A DNA stretch of 64,000 nt, taken from Saccharina japonica (taxonomy: Eukaryota; Sar; Phaeophyceae; Laminariales; Laminariaceae). Position 1 is the first letter of the stretch. Each line of letters starts with the position of its first letter. The position numbers were made by a program, and so were the translations under genes. Positions 55,671 to 64,000 of the stretch are shown in pieces. The notes beneath the pieces were generated by a model, which was given only the letters and a program-made list of their open reading frames with translations, searched no databases and had not been told where the DNA came from. Location of the stretch: the NCBI GenBank assembly GCA_008828725.1, contig MEHQ01002696.1, positions 143,168 through 207,167 on the forward strand, in the 5' to 3' direction.

Positions 55671-57150
55671 CGTAAGAGGACCGCCGTGCGGGGCGGTATC
55701 GACCCCGGGGGTGTCCGTTTTGATTAGAGGCCTACACGTATGGAAGGATACCTGATTCGGAGATGGGGCCTTATACCACCCCCGGGTGCGGCGGGACATC
55801 GACTACGAGACCCAGCCAAAACGCTAATCAGCCAGTCAGTGTTTGGTGGAAATCATGTTTATAAGGCCAAAGCTCTTGCAGCGTTTGTTAATCGACATGT
55901 TTAGTTTACTTTCCCTACAATGGCGTCCCAGGCAGGGCATGACATTCCGAAGAGTGGGGTCGGTGGTTCGATCCTCACCTTCATCTCATATACAGGAAAA
56001 CATGGAAATATCTCATGTTCAAGAACCTGTAAAACTCACTCACTCACAAAACACCCAGACAATAAATATGAGCGCAATGCGATCATTGCATACTGAGTCC
56101 GGTACCGAGAAATTCGGAGGTAAAACTTGGATACTCAGAGTCTCATCTCATCGAGGTTCCTGGCCTAACCGAAGATATAAGTCAGGTTTAGTGAGGGAGC
56201 GTCTGGTGGAAATCAAGTTTATAAGGCCAAAACGCTTACCTTGTAGCGTTTGTTGGTCGAGAATTTTAATCTACTTTCCTTACGAGTGGGGTTGGGGTTT
56301 CCACACCTTGCGGGGCGGTATCGACCCGAGGGGTGTCCGTCCCCGGGTTGTTGGGTTTGTAGATGTATGGAGGGGTGTCTGACCCCGAAATGGAATGTTA
56401 TCATCCCCGGGCGCGGCGGGACTTCACCGCTGCCCCAAGGGGCAACCCTCGCCTCGTGATGGCTTCATTAGCACAAGCTTAATCAGCAACCAGCCTGCGG
56501 GGTTGGGGTTTCCACACCTCGCGGGATGATACCGACCCGGCTAATGTCTGTTTTTTTTCCTGGGTTGTTGGAGTTATGCCTTTATGAAAGGAAAATGATT
56601 CCCGATCCGGGTATGGCGCCTTATCGTCCTCGGGTGCGGCGGGGTTTCCTCAAAGCCAGGCAACTGCAAACCAGCCAATAATGGAGTTGGGCTTTTCTCG
56701 TCTTGAGGAGAGGTATCGACCGGGGGGATGTCTGTTTTCGTCCATGGGTTGCTGTAGTTGTGGGCGTATGGAAGCGTTCCTGAACCGCGCTTGGGACGTT
56801 ATCATTCCCGGGTGCGGCGGAACCTCGCCGTTGCTCCGAGGGGCAACTCTCGCCGCGCGCTGGCTCTACGAGCCCAAGCCTAATCGGCAATCAGCCAGTG
56901 GGGTTGGGGTTTCCTCACCTTGGAGCGCGGTATCGACCCAGGGATTTTCTGTTTTCTTCGCCTCGTTGTTGGAGTTGTGGGTGATGGAAGGATTCTTGGT
57001 AATGGGGTCGGATGTTATTTTCCTGGGGTTCGGCGGAACCTAGCCGCAACCCTCACCCTAACCATAACCCCCAGCCAAATCAACAACCAGCCAATGAGTG
57101 GTGTTGGACTTTCCAAATTGTGAGGGGTGGTATCGATGTGGTTGTGCAGT
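55670..57150. repeat. GC-rich ~190-bp degenerate tandem repeat, copy 2
   Basis: It shows the same landmarks as 37,340-39,060 (CATCCCCGGGCGCGGCGGGA, GGTTGGGGTTTCCACACCT, CTCTCGCCGCGCGCTGG). It is interrupted by the TRIM-like insertion at 55,841-56,283. Confidence 0.7.
55841..56283. mobile_element. TRIM-like element with ~80-bp direct terminal repeats
   Basis: Segments 55,841-55,918 and 56,201-56,283 are direct repeats (GTYTGGTGGAAATCAWGTTT, ATAAGGCCAAA, TAGTTTACTTTCCC-like). The ~280-bp interior ends in a purine stretch (GTGAGGGAG) just before the right repeat, like a polypurine tract, and contains GGTTCGATCC. The whole is missing from array copy 1. The size and structure fit a miniature LTR element. 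The TG..CA ends and primer site are not clear. Confidence 0.45.
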
Positions 57151-57679
57151 TCAAATCTGGGATGAGGGAGCTACAGCAAGTACCACAACTGTGTTGTCCG
57201 GAAATTTAAGGTATTTCCGAGTATTTTAATGTTTACACCCAAAAACAAGGTCCTTATTGTTTTTAACGGATTGGTATGACGTAACGGAAAACGAGATGAA
57301 TCGGGCAATGATTGTTACCTGATATATGTTCGTGATGAGCAATGCTTCGTGTTGGGGATGTGGTCATTTTCTGTTACCTGGGGGTTCCTCTGGTATAGGT
57401 TAATGTATATATATATATATATATATCCTGGGTATTTATATGTTGCCTGGGATATTATCATGGAGGCGGGTAATTACCTGTTACCTAGGTTAGTATATGT
57501 TACCTGGGTAACTATCTGCTACCAGGGATATAATCATGGGAGCATTACCACCGCAGCCTTGCCGGGGCCTGGAGTACAACATATGCCTACGGCCGGTAAT
57601 GTAAGCCACATTCGGAATCTGTTGTAAACAAAATAAAAAATTACGGCTTTAATATTCTCGGCCAGAATGGTGCTGTAGT

Positions 57680-57967
57680 ATATCGTTATAAGGCTTAGAT
57701 TGGGTAGGTACTACTGTAGGTTAATAATTTAGCAGTGGCCCAACATACTAATGCCTTAACAAATGGCGTCGACGGCAGGACATGGGTTGTAGTGGTCGTG
57801 AGTTCGAATCTCTCACGACCATCATGAAAACGCTTTATAAATAAAACACAATTTCCTCATGTCAGAACCTGATAAACACTCTTGCCTAGGTCCCCAGAGA
57901 TTGTTAAGAACTCCGGACTAGATACGTGTACGGCCCCATACGGAGACCAAGGACCCCGCTGCTCAGA
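57680..57967. repeat. Right inverted repeat, copy 2, cut by the LINE
   Basis: This is the counterpart of 39,590-39,905, with the hairpin GGTCGTGAG/CTCACGACC at 57,794-57,820. Similarity to copy 1 stops at CCCCGCTGCTCAGAC, where the LINE 3' end begins. The part matching 39,910-40,035 is not found on the other side. Confidence 0.65.
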
Positions 57968-58225
57968 CGGGAGGGCGGGGCGTACTCATTTGTTGCTTGC
58001 CTTAGTCATTTGACCATTGACCACGCATCCCTTCCGAGACAGAGCACTGTTCCTACTTCTAATAGAGACACCTCCAACATTTGGGCGCTCACTATTACGC
58101 TGTTCCCATATATTACAAATAAACTTTTTGCTAATCTTATCCCCTTCCTGTTTCGCCGCCTGTGGCCACCATCTATCTCCTAAGATAGCGATCGTTTTCT
58201 CGCTACTATTTAGCGTACCAAACTG

Positions 58226-60532
58226 CTACATGTTACACTCGTCTATTTTTCTCATCTCCTCCTCTAACACATCCCTTTCCTCCTTGTACTTTTCACATTC
58301 TCCCACTATGCGAATTCTACTCTCTATGGCTTTGCCACATGGGCACATCTGTGCATCTACTTCCTCCTCCTCCTCCCGGCTACTGGTATACCCCCTTATT
58401 CTTTCTGGCAGGTCCAGGCCCCCTACACGAAATCGCAATTTCAGCTTTTTCGCGAAGCCCATTGGGCCGTGCAGATACCTTTTCATTCCTATTCCTTCTC
58501 TCAACCCCCCGTATATATCTAAGTGTTCTTCTCCTTCCACCTTCTTTCTTAGCGCTAGCCTTTCCCGTCTCTCTATCCTTTCTTTTACTTCTGTCTTGTA
58601 TCCGCTAAATTTATTTATGGCCAGCATCTCATCCTTCCATACTTTCTCGACTACGCTATCCCACCTGATTTCAGCTCGCCCTTTGGTTACTTTCTCCCAT
58701 ACAGCTTTATCAGCTATGGCTGGCAACCTCTTATTTGGCATGTTCTTTACTTTATATTGCCATTTCAACTTACGCACGTCTCTATTTGTCTTAAGTGGGT
58801 ACATTCCTAGTTCTGCTCTCAATACTGTATTACTCGTCGTACTTGAGCATCCTAGTACTTTTTTAGCTGCTGTCATCTGTACTGTTTCCAGCTGTTTTAC
58901 GAGCTTCGCGTTCCCTTCCCATACTTCTCCTGCATATTCTAGCTTTGGTACAATCACATTCATCAGTATACATCTCTTAATTCTAGTGTCAAGGTGCGAG
59001 TCCGTTAGGACTGCTTCCATCTTGCCTACGTGTGCCTTACCCTTGCCTATTATTTTATTTATGTGTGCATCCCAAGAGCAATCTTTTGAGATTTCTACGC
59101 CAAGGTACGTATACTGGTCTACGATCGGTAATTCATCTTCTCCCCACTTCCACTTACAAGTTACCGGACTCTCCTTATCTTCGTTACATACAACTACTGC
59201 GCATTTGTTTTCGTTCGCCGTCACTCTCCACTTCCTGGTGTACTCGATTGCCTTCTCTATTTGTTTCTGCAGTCCTTCGGGTGTTTCTGATATGCAAACG
59301 AAATCATCAGCAAACATCAATCCCGACACCGTATCTTCCCCCACCGTGACTCCCTGCGATGCTGCTTCTACTGCTACTATCATGTCATTAATGTATACCT
59401 TGAATAGGTTAGGTGATAGCGTACATCCCTGGGCAACTCCCTGTAGGATATCAACGTACTTCGATATTTCCCCGTCCAACATCACAGCACTTCTCGCACA
59501 TTCCGTCATCTTCTTCATCATTCTCCACATCTTTCCTCTTATCCCTATTTCCCACAACTTCTTCCACAGCCCATTTCTCCATACTGTATCGTAGGCCTTC
59601 TGTACATCTAAAAAGAAACAGTACGTTGTTAGCCCCGCGTCTTTCCTGCCTTGGATTATCTTACCTAATGTGTACACATGGTCGACGCAGCTACGGTTTG
59701 GCCTAAATCCTGCTTGCCCTTCGCTAATCTTTTCTTCCTTCTCCATCATTGTTCCCATTCTATCGTTCAAAATCTTACAGAACGTTTTACCTACAGTGCT
59801 TAGTAGCGTTATTCCCCTATAGTTACCCGGGTCAGCCTTGTCTCCTTTCTTAAACAAGTTTACTACTACTCCTTCTCTCCATCTCTTAGGTGCGTACTCG
59901 TTTTTCCATATCCAGTTATACAACTTAACCATCATGGTAAGCATTCCTTCTCCCCCGTACTTCATAAATTCATTAACTATTTGGTCTGCCCCTGCTGCCT
60001 TTCTATTCTTAAGTTTAGCTACACACTTCTTAACTTCTTCTCTTGTGAACTCTCCCTGTAACCCTTCTGAACCACTGTCTTCCCTTTCTGATGCATCTAC
60101 GTTCGCCTCCGCCCACGCGTTGATATCTTTCTCAAATTCTTTGTCGAACGTTTCGTTGGTTGTGGGCGTCCCTAGCTTGCGGTAATGCTCTACAAGTACT
60201 TCCCTTTTCCCCTTCGAACTACTAACCATTTTACCGTTCTGTGCTCTTAATGTAGCTATCCCCGTATCTGCCTCTCCTGCTTGTTTGCCTAGTATCCCTT
60301 TTATCCCTACCCACATCTGCTTCATCCCGCCATCAAAGTCTTCATTCGTTTTAGTAACTACGTCTTTCCATACCCCTTTCTTCTTCTTCTCAACCACCTT
60401 TTTTACTTTATTTCTAGCAATACCATACTCCTCCCATCCTGACGTAGTTTTGCTCGATGCGTATCTTGCGTGTGCCTTTCTCCTTACTCCTATAGCCTCT
60501 TTTACTTCGTCATCCCACCATTTTACTGCTCT
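58226..60532 (-). CDS. LINE reverse transcriptase ORF (5' end in gap)
   Basis: About 768 codons are open from the gap to a stop at 58,226-58,228. Motifs in order are LKNRKAAGADQI, WREGVVVNLFKKGDKADPGN with YRGITLLS, EGQAGFRPNRSCVDH, the palm FFLDVQKAYDTVW, LQGVAQGCTLSPNLF, the catalytic FADD (GLMFADDFVCISET), a thumb-like YTYLGVEIS and a C-terminal CPCG...GECEKYKEER. The last resembles the Cys/His knuckle of LINE C-termini but with no His. The absence of stops or frameshifts suggests a young copy. The first ~80 residues after the gap look like linker. The start codon is not visible, and any start on the far side of the gap is an artefact. Confidence 0.9.
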   Translation of the reverse strand, partial: RAVKWWDDEVKEAIGVRRKAHARYASSKTTSGWEEYGIARNKVKKVVEKKKKGVWKDVVTKTNEDFDGGMKQMWVGIKGILGKQAGEADTGIATLRAQNGKMVSSSKGKREVLVEHYRKLGTPTTNETFDKEFEKDINAWAEANVDASEREDSGSEGLQGEFTREEVKKCVAKLKNRKAAGADQIVNEFMKYGGEGMLTMMVKLYNWIWKNEYAPKRWREGVVVNLFKKGDKADPGNYRGITLLSTVGKTFCKILNDRMGTMMEKEEKISEGQAGFRPNRSCVDHVYTLGKIIQGRKDAGLTTYCFFLDVQKAYDTVWRNGLWKKLWEIGIRGKMWRMMKKMTECARSAVMLDGEISKYVDILQGVAQGCTLSPNLFKVYINDMIVAVEAASQGVTVGEDTVSGLMFADDFVCISETPEGLQKQIEKAIEYTRKWRVTANENKCAVVVCNEDKESPVTCKWKWGEDELPIVDQYTYLGVEISKDCSWDAHINKIIGKGKAHVGKMEAVLTDSHLDTRIKRCILMNVIVPKLEYAGEVWEGNAKLVKQLETVQMTAAKKVLGCSSTTSNTVLRAELGMYPLKTNRDVRKLKWQYKVKNMPNKRLPAIADKAVWEKVTKGRAEIRWDSVVEKVWKDEMLAINKFSGYKTEVKERIERRERLALRKKVEGEEHLDIYGGLREGIGMKRYLHGPMGFAKKLKLRFRVGGLDLPERIRGYTSSREEEEEVDAQMCPCGKAIESRIRIVGECEKYKEERDVLEEEMRKIDECNM

Positions 60533-60675
60533 NNNNNNNNNNNNNNNNNNNNNNNNNNNNNNNNNNNNNNNNNNNNNNNNNNNNNNNNNNNNNNNNNNNN
60601 NNNNNNNNNNNNNNNNNNNNNNNNNNNNNNNNNNNNNNNNNNNNNNNNNNNNNNNNNNNNNNNNNNNNNNNNNNN
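60533..60675. other. Assembly gap (run of N)
   Basis: These are 143 undetermined bases. The true length is unknown. The gap interrupts the LINE, and its 5' end and target duplication cannot be judged. Confidence 0.99.
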
Positions 60676-63600
60676 ATCTGATCCCATTTGGCACCCTGCT
60701 CCCACCCACAAGGTGCAGAAATATAATCAGCCCTCCGCAGGAGCCGCCGGAGGCCCACCTGGCACCTCGATCCCATTTGGTACCCATGTAGGCCATACAT
60801 ATCTACCACAACTCCTGCTATACATATAGCCGTATTGAATGTACGTGCAAATTCGAATAGCCTGGCACGTACGTGCACATTCTCCGGAGCCGGCATTTTG
60901 GACATACGACGTAGTACTGTAGTATCACGTTGGACAATAAAACTCGCACACAACCTACATACATACCTGGTACAGTCAGTACATCACATGCATAGTAACT
61001 AAAGCTGCAGGATCCTACACACATATACCTGTTCTACAACACTCCAAACCGTCTACTCAATCTGATCGCGGGCTTTCCTATCGGGTGACCCGCGACTGGA
61101 AACTCGTAATGTAGTGTTAAAAATGTATATACAAGTTTACGATAATGTAGGCGGCGTATCTCAGGTTTTTGTGAACATGTCAATTATTCGATTGCTGCAG
61201 TGTACTCGATATACCGGGTGCCAGGTTTGAGTTAGCTACTGTAGTTGAGTGCGCGGAAGGCTCTTGAACTTGAACATCCTTGTGGTCTCACACTCGATTC
61301 GTTGGCACCACTGTTAGATTGCAAGCTGGAAGCTATATATACAGCAGTATGCGAGGTGCGTATCAAAATATAACAATACTAATAATATTTATCCTTGCCA
61401 TCCGATAATGTAAAGAGTGTAGCGTAAGCTTCAACGTTGATCACTCAGAAGCACACTCACGAACAAGAAAACCACCATAGAGGTGTACAGTGTTCATAGA
61501 GGTATACCTTTTTTTGGCTTAAACGGTTTCGGAACGGTCGGGCTCGCCTTAACCCAAATTTGTCGGGGTTTGATTCTTGTGTTCCATTCATTTTCATTGC
61601 ATCCGACAATGATGTGTAGCATGAGAGAGCTTCAGCGTTGGTCACTCAGAAACATCCCCTCTCCGTGAAGAAGAAAACCACGGAGGAAATGGAATTACTG
61701 TAGTATTGTTATGATTATTCTTATTATTATTATGAAGTTGTTTCCGTTGGAACGGAGCACCCCCCTCCCCTCGCGGAAGTCTCTATTTTGCGGAGATCAC
61801 CAAAGAACGTCTTCGCGATGCATCACGCTCCACGCTCGACGGAAATAAGGCCCCACAATGAAAAATACCGAACAGATACACGACACACGACACACGACAC
61901 ACACGCATGGCTATCTCATGCTTCGTCGGAAATACACCACACACACAGCACCCGTCTCACTGCAAGACTCCCCCGAGCCGCCCAAGAAGGCTGACCTAAA
62001 ACCTAAAACCACCCGCCTCTATGATATATGTATCATCACTCTCACGAAGCAATATCCACATTTTATATCTATGATACTAGTGTGTTACAGGGAGACAACA
62101 CGCTATCGTATCAACAATATCCACACTGCTAAGTTTTTACGTAGCACTCAGCAAGCAGTCCCACGGACAGGGCAATCGTGGACCGGCAACGTGCTAAAAT
62201 GATGCGTCTCTGAACCGAAATGTAAGGACCGTTAGGGTACAAATATCAATACGTAACGGTATTTGAATTCCCGCCCATAGAGTGGTACTTCCTAAATCAC
62301 ACCAAGCACCTACGATGCATGCCACTTGGCGTGGCGTGCACTATTTATGGTGTACATATAAGACCCCTGACAAGTAACGAAATTACGGGTGAAACATATC
62401 GGGTCGAAATCAGCTCGACGCTCCACGCATATACTGTAGCGCCGTCGCTAATGCGTCGGTATCTTAAAGCTGGGAGCTGAACAATGTAGCCCATGACTGG
62501 ATTATACGCCATCCGCCACCCTACTCGCCGCAGAACTGATCACGCTATAGACTACACACGAGGCATCTTATACTAATGCCGCGTTGTTGGACACTCCAGG
62601 GGGTGAGGGGGGAGGAGGGGGTGAAGGGAACCCAAGAACGTTCATATCACTACGTATACGTTCAGATAACTACAATGCCACTGCAGTAGTACCGGAAACC
62701 CAGTACGGATGTTTCAGGTCTTTTCATCAGCGACTCTACTTGTGGCAACACCGTTCGCTAAGCTACACGCGAGGCACCCCAAGCGGTCTGCTCTGACCCC
62801 CCGGGGAGGGGAGTCATGGAGAACTCGAGAACGTTCACACAATATGACTGTGGGATAACAACAAAAACCACTACACCGGTAACCCAGTACCGATATTATA
62901 CGTAATCGGTGACTCTGTGGTTATGCCGGTCGATAAACTACACACGAGGTACCCCTAATCCTCTGATCGGACCCTCCGGGGGGGAGGGGGAAAAGTAAAC
63001 TGTCATATCGTAATAGGTTGGGATAACAACAAACACCACTATACCGGCAAAACACCAGCGGACTTTACGTCGCCAGTGACGCTATTCGTGGTAACACCGA
63101 TCGTTAGGCAACGCACGAGGCGTCTACTGTAGATACCTCTAGTTTGACCCTAGGGGGTGGGGGGGGGGGGGGGTGGTTTGACCCTTGGGGTAGGAGAAGG
63201 GGAGAGGGAGGAGGGGTGGGGGATTGAACTCGAGAAGTTTCGACCACCGGATACGACGACCAAACTTCCTCTTTTCAACCATTATCTTGCAACACTGTGT
63301 TCACGACCCGTACAGCACCGCCTGTTTCCTGGAAACCCTCTTACATAGCTCTAAACACTGAACTTCAAGTCTAGCGTCGTGAAAAGGAAACACTGCTAAC
63401 GCTTCCCAGTGCACGTGCGGCAAGAAAACACGCCGTCGAAATCAACACGATCCATGGCACGCGGGAACCGCACAGCACAAAAAGTGCTACGAAAACCTCA
63501 GACTGCCCGGATGCAATACGATAACGTAGGTACCTCTCGAAGCTTACACGGTGGAAACGCAACATCATGCAATTCGTGATTACAGTATCACACCATTGCC

Positions 63601-63846
63601 GCATGCATCGCGCCGTATACAAAGCAGGCAGAGCCGCATCTGACATACAAGCTACGCATAAAACGCAACACACACTGCAGTGTATTGCGTACGTATTGCA
63701 TTGCTATTACACTGTTACAGCGGGCGACGCAACGTACAACAGCTAGTCTTTGGGAGTGCGGTGCATACATGGCGGAAACACAACACATGCACTAAACCTG
63801 CGTTGCCCTGCTATAACCGTTCGCCGGCCGACAGCAACGATAACAG
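60676..63846. other. Junction and intergenic part of array copy 3
   Basis: Immediately after the gap is a short segment with two ATCCCATTTGGYACCC motifs (60,680 and 60,767) that is not found elsewhere in the window. From about 60,830 the sequence resembles 40,060 onward, and from about 61,235 it is collinear with both other copies. An R2 left end lies at 61,496-61,580. No gene is seen before the last exon of the third array gene. Confidence 0.6.
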
Positions 63847-63990
63847 TCAGAACAGCCGCACTTTGCCGAACACTGCAGCTGCGTAGCCAGTCACGAAGGA
63901 GCCGAGGGCCATGGGCGCGTGTCTCTCGAGGTCCTCGAAACTCTTCATCGTCTTGCCAGCGGATTGAAGCCTTGTCCGGATGCACATATC
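63847..63990 (-). CDS. Array gene copy 3, exon 6 (rest outside the window)
   Basis: It encodes DMCIRTRLQSAGKTMKSFED, LERHAPMALGSFVTGYAAAV, FGKVRLF and a stop. The acceptor ACATAG is at the very edge. Substitutions relative to copies 1 and 2 are few (TR->KS). The remaining exons should lie to the right, outside this window. Confidence 0.75.
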   Translation of the reverse strand, partial: DMCIRTRLQSAGKTMKSFEDLERHAPMALGSFVTGYAAAVFGKVRLF

Positions 63991-64000
63991 CTATGTGTAC

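Larger units (their letters stand above)
57968..60675 (-). mobile_element. Non-LTR retrotransposon (LINE), 5' part lost or in the gap
   Basis: The element encodes a reverse transcriptase and ends, in its own orientation, in about 75 bp shared with R1 SINEs (GTGCTCTGTCTCGG, GGGATGCGTGGTCAATGG, AAATGAGTACG) and a C-rich tail (CCCCGCCCTCCC). It inserted in the right inverted repeat of array copy 2. No endonuclease domain is visible; it would fall in the gap or beyond. The 3' UTR is about 260 bp. Confidence 0.8.
21245..64000. repeat. Tandem segmental array of a 19-21 kb unit (three copies, last partial)
   Basis: Collinear homologous landmarks recur. The last gene exon is at 23,514, 43,114 and 63,847. 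Exon 2 starts at 30,180 and 48,915. The CCATGG array is at 33,508 and 51,850. The TTACCTGG motif cluster is at 39,260 and 57,310. The left boundary of copy 1 is near 21,245, where similarity to 40,535 and 61,235 begins. Copy 2 is longer largely because it contains a LINE, and copy 3 runs off the window. All copies have the same orientation. Divergence differs strongly along the unit, and intergenic parts are much less alike than the exons. Confidence 0.85.

Noticed and set aside
60510..60796. Extension of the LINE frame across the run of N to an ATG at 60,796
   Set aside because: The frame through N is meaningless, and the sequence on the far side has no similarity to LINE proteins.

Overview
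The window is nuclear DNA of a eukaryote. It has spliceosomal introns with GT..AG borders, very long introns, many short transposon families, poly-C/poly-G runs, TTAGGG telomere-like motifs and one assembly gap. The only recognisable cellular gene, a P-loop sulfotransferase-like protein, is of a type I associate with photosynthetic stramenopiles, so a brown alga is my best guess for the organism. That is an inference, not a demonstration.

Region 1-8,969 is repeat-filled intergenic sequence. At 8,970-18,292 (+) lies a multi-exon sulfotransferase-like gene. A large Gly-rich exon ends at the PAPS-binding P-loop, a hidden exon at 12,691 carries the second cofactor motif, and two 3' exons carry the conserved C-terminus. 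Its introns hold GGTAG repeats, an AGATC array, MITEs, telomere-like motifs and SINEs. Region 18,293-21,245 is again repeats.

From about 21,245 to the end there is a tandem array of a 19-21 kb unit: copy 1 about 21,245-40,535, copy 2 about 40,535-61,235, copy 3 from about 61,235 and cut by the window end. Each unit carries, on the minus strand, a gene that I reconstruct from splice sites as six exons with matching phases (copy 1 31,036->23,514; copy 2 49,770->43,114; copy 3 only its last exon, 63,990->63,847). Predicted proteins are about 1,098 and 1,042 aa, with a central array of 56-aa Pro/Ala-rich repeats. I do not recognise the family. Downstream of exon 2, differences between copies are mostly synonymous (all of them in exon 4).

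The rest of each unit holds a 6-7 kb segment bounded by ~400-bp inverted repeats with tRNA-like boxes. Inside are a 1.7-kb array of 12-bp CCATGGGACGNN units, a GC-rich ~190-bp repeat, and possible fragments of another gene. Later insertions distinguish the copies: a 755-bp TIR element with a perfect 9-bp target duplication (copy 1), a C-tailed SINE, a LINE and a TRIM-like element (copy 2).

The LINE (58,226-60,532, minus) and the window's commonest short repeat (here called R1) share the same ~75-bp 3' end followed by a C-rich tail, which suggests a LINE/SINE pair that uses poly-C tails instead of poly-A.
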